DNA from: Lentisphaerae bacterium GWF2_49_21
GTDB taxonomy: Bacteria; Verrucomicrobiota; Lentisphaeria; Victivallales; GWF2-50-93
DNA: 64,000 nucleotides
Assembly (NCBI GenBank): GCA_001804805.1
Contig: MHBH01000039.1
Coordinates: 62,001 to 126,000, forward strand
Direction: 5' to 3'
Of this stretch, positions 12,001 to 17,966 are shown piece after piece (positions within the stretch are counted from its first letter, which is position 1; every line of letters starts with the position of its first letter). A program made the position numbers and the translations under genes. A model generated the notes under the pieces. That model had not been told where the DNA came from. It saw only the letters and a program-made list of their open reading frames with translations, and searched no databases.

Positions 12001-14050
12001 TTCGATAGAACGTCTGAAGAGCGTCACTTCCGCAGGAACAGAGCACAAGTATTCCTTCAGGGGCTCATCCTACCAGATAACCCAGATCAAGCGCAACTCC
12101 AAGACCGTCGTCTCCAATACCTATGACCTCCTCAAGCGCATGACCTCGAAGCAGAACCTTGCCGCCTCCTCCGGAAATATTCTCAGCTCATACTCTCTTG
12201 AATACAACAACTCCGACGAGATAATCCGGAAGACGGAGAACACAGGTAAGGTCTCGGCGTATGCGTATGATTCAGTGGGCCAGCTTGTATCCGCCAATAA
12301 GACAGACAACGGCGGCGTGCTTATCGATACCGCTTCTTATTCATATGATCCGATGGGCAATAGGCTCTCCTCCTCCTCACTGTTGCCTGATGCCTCGTTG
12401 CCTGTTGCCTCTTCCTATACTCCCAACTCCCTGAACCAGTATTCTGAAATCTTCAAATCCGATGGTACTTCAAGTGCTATCACATATGATGAGAATGGTA
12501 ATACAGCCAGCTGTCCGCTGTCTTCCGGCGTCTGGAACATGATCTGGGACGATGAGAATCAGCTCATCTCTACGACAAATGCTTCAAATGGCACAAAATT
12601 GGAATATGCCTATGATTACCTCGGACGCAGAAGAATAAAGACAAGCTATTCATACGACCTTGCACTCGGTTCATGGACACCACAGGCCAGGACCGAATAT
12701 ATTTACAAGGGCTGGGATCTTGTCGAGAAGAGGGAATGCCTGGCACAGCCTTTCAGTCCGACGACCAGCACATATTACACATGGGGTCTAGGTGCGGGCG
12801 GTGTCGGCGGACTTCTGTCAGTCAAGATGAATTCCGGAACGTATTTCCCACAGTACGATGACAACGGCAATGTCGTCTCCTATACCGATGAAAACGATAA
12901 TGTCTTAGCGGAATATGAATACAGTCCGTTTGGGAAGATAATCTCGCAATCCGGAAGCATGGCCGATGAGTTCGATTTCAGGTTCTCGACGAGGCAATTT
13001 GACACAGAAACTGGCCTCATATACTACGGTTTCCGTTATTATTCCCCGGATCTTGGCAGATGGATGAGCCGCGATCCGATCGGCGAACTCGGCGGTGTGA
13101 ACCTGTATGGGTTCGTCGGCAATGATCCGGTAAACGGATTCGACGTGCTGGGGTTGAAGAGCTGGTGGTGGGAGGATATCTGGACTGCGGCGAATAACCC
13201 CGGGCAGGTTTTTGACCGGGACGTGGCCAACGCGGCTTTGCGGGGCGGCAATGCAATGGTGAAAGTCATCGGCGGCGCGGCCGAGGCGACGGCGGGAGCC
13301 TTCATAACTGTGAAAACGCTGGGGCTTGGCGCCGTGCCCGGAGGTGCAATGGTCATTGACGGATCCAGCCGGATGAGCGGTGGATTTTCGGATTTTGTCA
13401 ACGCATTCAGGGATCTTGACGATCAGATTCCAAACGCGGACTATGTGGAGACTGCTTTCCAGAAGATGCTGCGCGACGAGGCGGCCGGCACCAGCGCCAG
13501 GGAATCAGTCAGCATCGTCCTTACCATGGGGACAAACTACATTTATTCAAAACCTCCCCCTCTAAAGATTGTCAAATGCGAGAGTGGAGCATGCGATGCC
13601 GCAAAGAAGGCGGCGGAAAATGTGCCGAAGAAAGCGCCGCCGAAACAGTTGCCTGCGGCTCCGGACAACAGGCTGTTGCCTGCACCGAAGGATCCACCAC
13701 TCTACCGGGCTATAGATGAGCTCTATGCCGACTCGACCGTCAAGTCTGGACAGTTCTATAGGTCAGGTGCAAAAGGACGTCTTGGTAATGACGGAATATA
13801 TGTCAATTCAACGGTTGAAGGTGCGATAGCCGAATTCCAGTATCACAATCCGGGGAGAAAGGTGTCTGTCTTCGATGTACAATATCCGGCAAGTCAGCCG
13901 CTTCGAATAGACCCGCCCTCTAATTATTTCAATCAGCCGCTTCCGTTTACACAAGGCGTCAACATTTTGGAAGCCACCTCGTTACGCGCTCCCGGTACCA
14001 CAAACTATTTGATACGCGAAGGCGCAGTGCCTGGTCGGAGGATTCAATGA
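2..14050 (+). CDS. Giant Ig-like/FN3/CARDB-RHS protein with RES-like C-terminal toxin tip (5' partial)
   Basis: The frame is already open at base 2 and reads in FN3-like sequence (YYFKVVAKDHTGN), so the start lies upstream and the Met at 41 is internal. At least 4,682 residues are visible. Two CARDB-like modules (about 380-1100) and many FN3/Ig-like repeats run to about 8500. A Gly/Ser/Thr-rich linker (about 8440-8560) leads into YD/RHS repeats (about 9180-12950). The RHS core closes with YYGFRYYSPDLGRWMSRDPIG and NLYGFVGNDPVNGFDVLGL (about 13020-13155), the usual site where the variable toxin part begins. The last about 120 residues (13690-14047) resemble RES domains: LYRA, then GRLGNDGIYVNSTVEGAIAEF, placing Arg, Tyr, Ser and Glu as in that fold. 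RES toxins consume NAD+; the RES assignment is inference. The protein is probably exported, with the RHS shell holding the toxin. The next gene overlaps by ATGA and is a candidate immunity gene. Confidence is high for the RHS polymorphic-toxin class and moderate for RES. Confidence 0.9.
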   Translation, partial: YYFKVVAKDHTGNMSPVASRQFAVDGTPPQITSVNPGASISTPLATIQLTFSENVPLAAIADISLTGPSGQSIAATAATRISANVWQFTFPRQFQVGTYSFTVSQNIKDAVGNRMASDFQGSITVSLPNLTGLSLSVPAQVAAGTSAAVSWTDRNAGNAATSGTWTDRIYISNDNTLSSNDTLLGEKAGPSSSLAPSENFQSSASVTVPQLTAGTYYVIVCIDAGASVDENSESDNTVSASLTVRNMNLAVADSSISVPQTSNIGDRVTATWRATNTSEDSIAMAPWDDAVYISSNAVFGDSDDALLATSPRTTNLSTGTSYNANATFNVPTNLTAGTYTIFVKANYLGSLPESNMADNVKSTTINITRKFALLIARQGEGQVELKIGNGDYALIQLPYSAMFDDGTSVSLRETPATEWHFLSWQGSLTGAEQEKSLTINAATSLTAAFQKILTNPANITAVPGDAQVSLAWDAVETFNVLKEYRIYCGEGSVPFTSVEGMIPVKTVSGAASATVTGLTNRTQYQFAVTSVNVSDVERKTVASVSATPRGDEAGPVLTSVKWNSTEIAADAANTISSTGSFVISAYDETAIGRIELHLTDNTTSTVLPVITASKASNTYIAEWNNTAFADGDGFTLVIKLYDTLGNETVKTRAFTLNLGQAPPAPAITQPADNSLTNNRSVSLSGTSDKYLEIVISIGTSVLPQTALADKDGKFTLTFDLPSDGTHSVTAKARYPGRTDLSASSGAVQITLDTVPPVFAVTSPAASAVDSPSLSFKLSGTKEAGAGISLNSVQIVPAGLQAATWEYSTPLNPAGDTAFSITSNDMAGNVSAAQNFTVRYVDIPPVTVDNFALTATPEGESAVINWNVYRQAESHGDIAQYLVYYSTSDFSSVSGLVPVAVNSSVSTATAANLQKNAGYWFAVIAKDMAGNLSAVSTKFHQLADTDAPADVRNIRAESAADTVTLSWDPSTSTDKQDYAIYLDGAATPELVPAATNTYVKSSLAEATSFNFKVATRDTSGNESAGVQVEGITWLQNPSGLAADPRDAKAMLSWNPVSSPLIKEYHVYAATQNFSDITGMAPRLRTTSASSVLNGLVNNTEYYVAVTAVSRSGSERPQVTAVKVVPRPDTVGPVVENVKFDGSPISGITVTKHGTISYDAHDETGIQRIEAYLGSTLINTDSSGLTSSSFFWNISNVSDGSHVLRLKSYDTLNNTSTLDIGLNVAMAIPDAVPVFTSPANGCQTNKTTVTVTGSAQVQAPTDLLLYVSTNDDAETSTTIKTTAGGAFTAQLTLFENKINKIQAALRNRAGTGPRTPVLLVQVDTSIPNPPTGLRAYTRSSGQIELFWVQPIGETSVKGYSVYRASGDSPVAPSSPVTTSYVTATNYLDLTSSDASYAYWVTVTDLAGNESALSAPATVSSDSQPPTIVDMKIIPESGKFIPNAQGLYVPAESRIAPSNVRIEITLGERISSPIYLALTPEGGFPTSIEMTLADQNTNKYTGTLEIKSATPSGKAYFVFSARDAAGNRGTEIPAACRYIVIDTAGPEVIGISLNLVPPILNSPANPPLLEAIVGLNEQVSGTPSLSITTSRQGYVPVPVTSLVKTETLAGHRETWKASFTLPSDLGQSTPETFSFVWSALDDLGNRGAAVRASNNFQVYQGDLPPLDIPSNFKGKALPGAHLLLSWNAVSGAGGYRLFREDTSTGATVTIEVGNTLSYEDVPPADGTYRYRVASLRFHNNQVSQSGMSSAVELQADSQVPPTPEGLALVLKAQYIEISFNQSPADSGVVGYNIYRSSSGSGSSISTPYMAGVLKSPVYDVSPSATDHYYAVSAVDAVGNESAPSEWVYINPGLLPVDSIHIVQSNSNPPEISWTHPRSSFISGYSFYSGATPASIARIQDISVTSMTDSGYNGTERHYGIKAVDGSSESLMRTIALPNLKFTPVSDQDVPRILRGVMNRIRYKVENSSTFDLENVQLTTVLDRNGLNKPHVSDTFTIHAGETVDVPVVVGGYLELPATVDVRTTASYKPISTEAVDIIRDIQMPVGNASLSVQISTDPFTRGATGKAYFTLKNTSSEQLEIITARSGSASPDIRFLLYDNDNNLLSTVYLSDPVGDKLVSLANGDIVARLESGESYSSDAVELQVPLVKSSQLKLVLDVAHIYYNRSKPTEVMMGGFSTSDTVTLVDTSYSGIIDTVTPLHSSGNSPIAFIGHAVSSRDGSPVGSAKLKLMIFLNDFRRDYDVVTSTDGTFQFSFTPQANEYGSYTAKIAHPDLTSVPREGTQFFIEKSFISPQVFNLSLPRNTPKAYQVTVQNGEGTVLDQVKLLYRANDQPYSILPQGVKISVIPPVNVGSAEKKAITFTITADSSSAQEVSLILALVQGASEQVLKYITVNASFTDAVPVLNWSPAIIETGVTKGTIQSSSLSIKNNGLKILQNVRISLVPAANSSVPPWVYLNTLASLGDIAIGESKNIEFSFAPPDNSSVIPATWYDFNLKIESDNLETQTVQGHAYVAAILAPGETPTDSAAFKLQDIYTATLKKDSSGNVVRDAEGNPVVIQGLAGATVKIEHQTENLTKTAVSDVNGDILFTNLLPGFYKYTANANNHNTRIGSFWVMPGIMANVVAFLDYNMISVQWEVTEVPVIDQYDITLNFTYEVKITTTYLDNAPAAVVVVEPGVINVPQMQKGDVFRGELTYTNYGLIRADRVRISAPPENANFRYEIMTESVPEYIESKQRITVPYKITCLETPNSGAASGGGVNGDPNISLLHEYEVPCDPGRPISGETDTPINHYAAINQAFAAIGDPINSILDAMNAYTSTQDSGTQGTSGGTGSSGFTPGSSTGNTDAERGATNLGGEKKCFAKVKCNEKTGNIFTDIYDAIGTFLRRIGSDVFKHSGIYYDTVGTMTADVGGEKIVVERIYDGERWLPLFQNTMKFDLGDGSYYDDTSLIFKSFALRCSNLYENREYYLHRMVENMEVEGGTPAQYSDVVITYVYEYWDPTVVLNGILYSLPKISPFKVKRILVYMDGEYIGDKAYTHYITSPVELVSEKGYSRITFSQTGYTYSNLDGEFKNFDWKGRVLAVGSYKSGISYTIDRDNSGEPTAVKDRTGAVLFTLSTIDNIQTITDANGATVQYIKNEQGLLGEVRESTGTDTVNVSKYEYNANNLISRKIEPNGKIRNITYDKNNRVAGVKDENGVGYTLEYDFDSNKRLVYCLTKTPEGSVEETWVDLGGKVSRYDVNGRTVFRAVRSTDDRINTYINEKNKAITVVNDEFQNPIRVTYPDGTSETFKYATKFRNLISHIDQKGNQTVYTYDDKGNIATMVEASGTPVARTTEYFHERADFPALITKIGKSGGATPGAMAAGADLPVETSFAYDDRGRLIKVTDPLGNATEVTQYSQKGDVLQVKNSLGKLISFEYDAKGRIAKVTDPLNNIVRTEYDPAGKVSAEIDALNRRTIMSYDREGNMLSIKDAMQNVSSATYNKLNLPLSIVDAEGNETKYEYDVEGRLVKETDPEGYVITYEYDDMKATSTPSSQPYRINYPTWSRQLYCDANGQIIKTVDSPKTESGEVPPAGQCAYAEFTYDSAGLLSTRKDSRGLVTTYAYDALNRIISEVSLVNGEPRTVSYAYDSRDNLVSLTDAVGRKTSLEYDKLDRVVKRADCFGKTISLDYNATGQPILATDHYGRKITMTYDDAGRLLSRSFFARGAQVSFRTITYTYDAVGKVVSAQETKAEGNVQLELAYDDLDRQISSTLTSDNQALATGFSYNPTGTLKTFTDEDGAVSEFLYDKLGRTTKHTRNDGTVSTWKYGPLGLTFAQDPSGRVTEYSYDAFGRSKTRKDAKGGIFAYAYSSAGDLLQFTDSNNNMTKWAYDVRGRVTSKTYADNSVYQYTYSPAGLLLSRQDARGRTTSYTYNVNGQITGVDYPQSPDISYAYNPDGTLASVTDAVGTTSLTYDESGRISSENGPFDNDTIERSYDAFDRMLSFTLKSDNATPRTASSYAYDSIERLKSVTSAGTEHKYSFRGSSYQITQIKRNSKTVVSNTYDLLKRMTSKQNLAASSGNILSSYSLEYNNSDEIIRKTENTGKVSAYAYDSVGQLVSANKTDNGGVLIDTASYSYDPMGNRLSSSSLLPDASLPVASSYTPNSLNQYSEIFKSDGTSSAITYDENGNTASCPLSSGVWNMIWDDENQLISTTNASNGTKLEYAYDYLGRRRIKTSYSYDLALGSWTPQARTEYIYKGWDLVEKRECLAQPFSPTTSTYYTWGLGAGGVGGLLSVKMNSGTYFPQYDDNGNVVSYTDENDNVLAEYEYSPFGKIISQSGSMADEFDFRFSTRQFDTETGLIYYGFRYYSPDLGRWMSRDPIGELGGVNLYGFVGNDPVNGFDVLGLKSWWWEDIWTAANNPGQVFDRDVANAALRGGNAMVKVIGGAAEATAGAFITVKTLGLGAVPGGAMVIDGSSRMSGGFSDFVNAFRDLDDQIPNADYVETAFQKMLRDEAAGTSARESVSIVLTMGTNYIYSKPPPLKIVKCESGACDAAKKAAENVPKKAPPKQLPAAPDNRLLPAPKDPPLYRAIDELYADSTVKSGQFYRSGAKGRLGNDGIYVNSTVEGAIAEFQYHNPGRKVSVFDVQYPASQPLRIDPPSNYFNQPLPFTQGVNILEATSLRAPGTTNYLIREGAVPGRRIQ

Positions 14051-14400
14051 ACAAGCGCCAAGTTCGTTGCTATAGGGGATGGGCGGAAACTGGTGGCCGA
14101 TACAACATCGAAGTATTTTACACGCTCACAGAAGGTTATCGGATTGAGCTGTTCACATGCACAGAATGTGGTGAAATATTTGTCGTGGATTTTGAAAATC
14201 CAAATTATGATGGGCTTTCAATTCAGGGAATTGTGAACGCAACTTCGTGCCCATCTTGCGGGTGCAATCTTAAGGAGACTATACAACCATATCCCAATAC
14301 CTTTCGAACAAAAGATGGTTTGATTGGTCACTTTTCGCCAAGTCCGACAATCCCAGCGTCATCAGAAAGTATAGTCTGTGAATTCTTCGAAATCGTATGA
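14047..14400 (+). CDS. Small zinc-ribbon-like protein, candidate immunity protein for the RHS toxin
   Basis: A 117-residue soluble protein whose ATG overlaps the RHS stop codon (ATGA at 14047-14050), so the two are translationally coupled. It has two Cys pairs, CTEC and CPSC-x-C, about 40 residues apart, which suggests one zinc ribbon. There is no signal peptide or membrane segment, as expected for a cytoplasmic immunity protein. I do not recognise the family. The immunity role is inferred only from its position directly after an RHS C-terminal tip, the standard toxin-immunity order. It could also be an unrelated small accessory protein. Confidence 0.7.
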   Translation: MNKRQVRCYRGWAETGGRYNIEVFYTLTEGYRIELFTCTECGEIFVVDFENPNYDGLSIQGIVNATSCPSCGCNLKETIQPYPNTFRTKDGLIGHFSPSPTIPASSESIVCEFFEIV

Positions 14401-14670
14401 ACGTGAGCGGAGCAACCCGGGACTACTCGCGAAACCGACAAAACTTGTCCGGGAACGGGGTCAAGCCCTACACTATCAACTGCGGGGGCATCGGGGTCAA
14501 ACATTAGTTTTGGATTCCGCGAAATGGACAGCGCCAGTACAATGCCGTTAACTTAAGGCGTATCAGCTTTTTTTATTCAACAGGTTGGGGGGGCGGGGCA
14601 GGCTCCCGCAATTGACAAATGGTTTTATACTAACTCTAAATAATATATCTGAATCGATGGGATTGAAATC
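14401..14670. other. Non-coding gap after the RHS/immunity pair
   Basis: No credible gene is visible. The stretch contains the string GGGGTCAA twice (about 14457 and 14494), the first inside a GC-rich segment with CAAGCCCTACACTA. Such strings recall flanks of REP-associated or IS200-like elements, but no transposase is present and the resemblance is weak. A short T-run (about 14568-14575) could end transcription from the left. The right part carries the promoter listed separately. Confidence 0.4.
14612..14640 (+). promoter_or_regulatory. Putative sigma-70-type promoter of the thioredoxin-like gene
   Basis: A perfect -35 TTGACA (14612-14617) is followed after 17 bases by TCTAAA (14635-14640), a 4/6 match to TATAAT. 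It lies 30 bases before the ATG at 14671, giving a short leader. Assigned by eye from spacing and consensus only. Confidence 0.45.
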
Positions 14671-15762
14671 ATGAAGTTCCTGTTTTTCTTTGTTCTCCTG
14701 ATTGTCGGATTCATAGTCTACGTGCTTTTCTTCACCAAGCCGACAATGCCGGCTCAGGTTCCTGCCCAGAATCAAACCAGTACGGCTACCAATCCTGCTC
14801 CTGCTACCCCTCAGCCATCGCCTGAGGAGCGCAAGGCCGCTGAAGAGAAATCTGAAAAGGAACGGAAACAGGCTGAAGCAGACAAGAAGGCGAAGGATGA
14901 ACAACAGGTCAAGGAACTGGCGGCAAAACAGGAGCAGGAAAAGAAGGAAAGAGAAGTGAGGCTGGCCGCTTTCCGGGCGGAAAAACAGAACATATCGCTG
15001 ACAACCCCTGTCAAGAGCCTATACGAAGCCTTGCGGCAGGCAGCCGCGCAGGACAAGCTGGTCTTTTACAGGTACGGCAACGCACAGTGCCCCTACTGCA
15101 TAATATTCAATAAATACATCAAGGAAGGCAAGGTCAAGGTCCCGGCCAAGTATTTCATCTATGTGGAGATTGAACTCAATGACAAAGACTCAAAGGAAAA
15201 TACCATCTCCTACTTTAACGAAACCAACCAGATATACTTCCCATACATATGCATCATGGATGGCTACGACCGCATACTCGGCATCTCGTCCGGCGACAAG
15301 CCCGTCGAGGAATTCAACAGGTTCATCACCGAGTCTTTTCTGAAGAAGGAAAGCTCCCCTCCCGAAAGGATCTTCAAACAGGGAATGCCCAACGTGTCCG
15401 TCACGGGCGCAATACAGGATCTGGATACCGGCCTCAAGAACGCCAAGGCCCAGAACAAGCTCCTCTACTTCGCCATATGCAAGAAAACTGACATCTTCAG
15501 CAACTTCATGAGGAAGAGCATCGCCAACGGCAGGATATTCCTGCCTTCGGAATATTTCACCTACGCCGAATTGGACAACTCCAATCGGGCGGCCATGGAA
15601 AGTTTTGCGCATAAGTTCAATATTTCGGGGAGTATAAAAATTCCAGCCGTATACATCATCGCCCCGGACGGCAAGATAGTCGGCAGCAGGGGCGGCGGCA
15701 CCCAGATCACAGAATACAACAATTTCATAGCGGACACCTACAGGAAGTACAAGAACCCGTAG
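14671..15762 (+). CDS. Membrane-anchored tandem thioredoxin-like protein
   Basis: 363 residues. An uncleaved N-terminal membrane segment (about 3-22) is followed by a Pro/Gln-rich stretch and a highly charged Lys/Glu/Ala coiled coil (about 50-105). Two thioredoxin-like domains follow (about 112-230 and 245-360). The first carries NAQCPYC, a CxxC site as in thiol-disulfide oxidoreductases. The second has the same fold signature (KLLYFAICKK) but no CxxC, so it is probably structural or binding only. The likely place of action is the periplasmic face of the inner membrane. The substrate is unknown. It has its own promoter and no obvious operon partner; the next gene is convergent, 41 bases away. 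Confidence 0.75.
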   Translation: MKFLFFFVLLIVGFIVYVLFFTKPTMPAQVPAQNQTSTATNPAPATPQPSPEERKAAEEKSEKERKQAEADKKAKDEQQVKELAAKQEQEKKEREVRLAAFRAEKQNISLTTPVKSLYEALRQAAAQDKLVFYRYGNAQCPYCIIFNKYIKEGKVKVPAKYFIYVEIELNDKDSKENTISYFNETNQIYFPYICIMDGYDRILGISSGDKPVEEFNRFITESFLKKESSPPERIFKQGMPNVSVTGAIQDLDTGLKNAKAQNKLLYFAICKKTDIFSNFMRKSIANGRIFLPSEYFTYAELDNSNRAAMESFAHKFNISGSIKIPAVYIIAPDGKIVGSRGGGTQITEYNNFIADTYRKYKNP

Positions 15763-15803
15763 CCGTGATTGGTGCTTGGCGTCCTTATGCGTGCCTGCGA
15801 AAA

Positions 15804-16418
15804 TTACTGAATGTCATCATCTTCATCGGCAGCAATGGTTTCATTGGGATAACGGTTGACCTTGTACATGATCCAGAGCATCCAGAATCCCAGTCCGATG
15901 GACGACCACATGGCTATGAACGCGAAGATCCTGACCGCAAGAGCCACATTCGTATCATACTCAATTGAGAGTCCGGGAATGTGGTCGAGGAGATACTCCC
16001 AGTCGGTGAACTTGACTTCCGCTGGCTCATCCCCTGTTCCAAGGGTCACGAGAGGGAGCAACTGGGAGCGGGTGTCCGCGATATATCTCGCCGTCTCATA
16101 CATGTTCACCGAGAACCATGCCCCACAGAACGAAATTCCGAAATATTCACCCTGCTTGACCAATGTGACCATGACGAATATGGGAACAAGGTGTTGGAGT
16201 ATCGTGCCGCCAGCATAATGCATCCACTCTCCTAAAAAAGCGAACAGCGGATGCCCGACCTCATGTATCACCAGATCGATTGGAGCAAAAGGTGTCCAGG
16301 CATCCGGTATTATGGCAAGACGGACTCCGAGAGTGCAGAGGTATCCGAGAAGGAGGGCGCGTATAAATACCGAACGTCCCTTTCCCTGTTCTACGACTGC
16401 TGCTGATATTCTGCCCAT
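15804..16418 (-). CDS. M50-like integral membrane metalloprotease
   Basis: 204 residues if translated from the ATG at 16416-16418. A longer reading frame upstream would be antisense to the secreted protein at 16615-17049, and its extra sequence has no protein-like character, so the shorter start is chosen. Residues 52-56 read HEVGH, the HExxH zinc site, placed inside a hydrophobic segment as in site-2-protease/SpoIVFB-type M50 enzymes. At least three more hydrophobic segments follow. The C-terminus is acidic (EDDDDIQ). No PDZ domain is visible. The substrate is unknown, and no convincing Shine-Dalgarno site precedes the start. Confidence 0.7.
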   Translation of the reverse strand: MGRISAAVVEQGKGRSVFIRALLLGYLCTLGVRLAIIPDAWTPFAPIDLVIHEVGHPLFAFLGEWMHYAGGTILQHLVPIFVMVTLVKQGEYFGISFCGAWFSVNMYETARYIADTRSQLLPLVTLGTGDEPAEVKFTDWEYLLDHIPGLSIEYDTNVALAVRIFAFIAMWSSIGLGFWMLWIMYKVNRYPNETIAADEDDDIQ

Positions 16419-16614
16419 GGAGCCGTAATATAACTTCAAATTCCAACAGGGAAAGCGTATCTCGTGTGAAAAGGGATATTTGCATATGGTTCGTAAACCT
16501 CTGTACTTCCACAGGGAAGGCTTGAAACGGCTCGGGCATAAGATATTATATAATGGATTGGAATTTGTTCCACGCAACAGCTCATGCAACGACAATAAAA
16601 CCGGAGTAACTTCA

Positions 16615-17049
16615 ATGATGATAAAGATTCTCGCGACAGTTTTGATTTCGTCTTCATTTGTCCTGGTGTCATATTCAGAGACCGCGCCTGCAAAGGAGAA
16701 TCCGCAATCCGGCGCCAAGGCTGTGGATGCGCCGTCCGCCACTCCCCCGTTTATGGGCAAGCCCCCTGAAATTGCCGAGGCGAAAGTGCTGAAGGCCTTC
16801 TCGGCCGAGATAGACGGCGCCAGGTTCCGCGCATATCTCGTGAATTGGAAAAACGCGGAGATAATAGTCACCGATCCATATGGCATCACTGACAGGAAGG
16901 AAGGAGATGTCATAAAATTCATGGTGCAGAAGATGGATTTCCCAGACAGGGGAAGCACTGTCAGGTTCGTCATCGTCAACATGTCCGCCATCAGGAAGCC
17001 TGACGCAAAATTGGCTCCTTCCGGCAAAGCCCCCGAAGTCGGCAAATGA
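16615..17049 (+). CDS. Small secreted protein of unknown function
   Basis: 144 residues. A GGAG ribosome site at about 16603 precedes tandem ATGs at 16615 and 16618. The N-terminus is a good Sec signal peptide (MMIKILATVLISSSFVLVSYSE), with likely cleavage near residue 22. A low-complexity Pro/Ala linker leads to a compact domain of about 75 residues (AEIDGARFRAYLVNWKNAEI and onward) that looks like a small beta-rich fold. I do not recognise the family. It is divergent from the M50-like gene, so a shared promoter region near 16430-16600 is possible. Confidence 0.65.
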   Translation: MMIKILATVLISSSFVLVSYSETAPAKENPQSGAKAVDAPSATPPFMGKPPEIAEAKVLKAFSAEIDGARFRAYLVNWKNAEIIVTDPYGITDRKEGDVIKFMVQKMDFPDRGSTVRFVIVNMSAIRKPDAKLAPSGKAPEVGK

Positions 17050-17070
17050 CATATGCCCCCGTAATAGAGG

Positions 17071-17253
17071 AACCATGAAGCGGGTTTTGCAATGGGACTG
17101 GGGACGCCGGTGATCTGGACCTGCCGCAACGATCAGATTGAGGCGCTCCCCTTCGACACAAGGCAGTATAACCATGTGGGATGGAAGGATGGGGAGGACT
17201 TATGTGAAAAGTTAGCGGACAGGATATTGGCTACGGGACTTGGTAGAAATTGA
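17071..17253 (+). pseudogene. 5'-truncated remnant of a nucleotide-binding (deoxyribosyltransferase/TIR-like) protein
   Basis: Codons 17074 onward read HEAGFAMGLGTPVIWTC, then FDTRQYNHVGW, then a Leu-rich helix ending LADRILATGLGRN. The order EAGFAxGLGxPVIxTC plus FDTRQxNH is the C-terminal signature of a Rossmann-like family related to nucleoside deoxyribosyltransferase/TIR-like proteins; I am unsure of the exact family name. About 150-200 N-terminal residues are missing: an in-frame TAG lies at 17065 and unrelated sequence precedes it. An ATG at 17092 could still make a 53-residue peptide. The TGA stop at 17251-17253 overlaps the TTG start of the next gene (TTGA), so the two were once coupled in an operon. 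Confidence 0.65.
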
Positions 17254-17927
17254 ACTGGGAAAGGATATCTGTGAAAAGGAAAGCTATCAGGAAACAGGAA
17301 CGGGAGGTCAAGCCCTATTGTCACACATGGTCGGTGGTCAGGCGGCTGTCGAAGCGAATTGAAGATGAAGAAAGGGGATATTTCCACGACATGATTCCGT
17401 GCCTTATGTTCTGTGCGCTTACAATTGAGGCCTACAGCAACCACATAGGCTGCAAGAAATTCAAGCATTGGGATATCCTGGAATCCCTTTCCCCTTTGGA
17501 TAAACTCACTGTCATAGGTGAGAATATAGAGGTAGATATTGATTATGGCCGCCGCCCCTTCCAGACCTTAAAGGAGCTTTTCAATTTCAGAAACGAGATT
17601 GCACACGGGAAGACTATGTTCCTGAATCCAGAGACGGAGATAAGCATTGAAGAGGCAGAGAAGGATAAGGATGACCACTTTACGCCAAGGCCCGAAACAA
17701 AATGGGAGAAATATTGCAGGGTACAGAATGTGCATAGGGCGATTGAGGACGTTGAGAAGGTAATAAAACTGATCCATGACAAGGCTGGAATCGAGGGAGA
17801 TTATCTTTTTATAGAGGGAGGCTGGATTACCAACACGACCTGGCAGTCAGTAGTGGCACTAAAAGATGTTTTTACTCCAGCCCATGACCAGACTGAAAAT
17901 CCGAATCCACCCTCAAATCCAAACTGA
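17250..17927 (+). CDS. HEPN-like protein with RNEIAH motif
   Basis: 225 residues, mostly helical and soluble. Around residues 110-116 it has FRNEIAHGK, matching the R-x4-H motif of HEPN ribonuclease-type domains; a hydrophobic helix (MIPCLMFCALTIEAYSNH) precedes it, as in HEPN four-helix bundles. Two starts are possible: TTG at 17250, overlapping the upstream stop as TTGA, and GTG at 17271, which has AAAGG seven bases upstream. I list the first. The gene lies 39 bases before a second HEPN-like gene. The role is not established; an RNase effector or a defence-associated protein is inferred from the motif and neighbourhood. Confidence 0.7.
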   Translation: MNWERISVKRKAIRKQEREVKPYCHTWSVVRRLSKRIEDEERGYFHDMIPCLMFCALTIEAYSNHIGCKKFKHWDILESLSPLDKLTVIGENIEVDIDYGRRPFQTLKELFNFRNEIAHGKTMFLNPETEISIEEAEKDKDDHFTPRPETKWEKYCRVQNVHRAIEDVEKVIKLIHDKAGIEGDYLFIEGGWITNTTWQSVVALKDVFTPAHDQTENPNPPSNPN

Positions 17928-17966
17928 AGAAATAGTATTGTCGACTATCACAACAGACAGGGAAGC

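Noticed and set aside
16419-17129. Upstream extension of the M50-like protein to 441 residues
   Set aside because: The extension is antisense to the signal-peptide protein at 16615-17049 and to the decayed gene, and shows no protein-like pattern; the ATG at 16418 fits the membrane protein.
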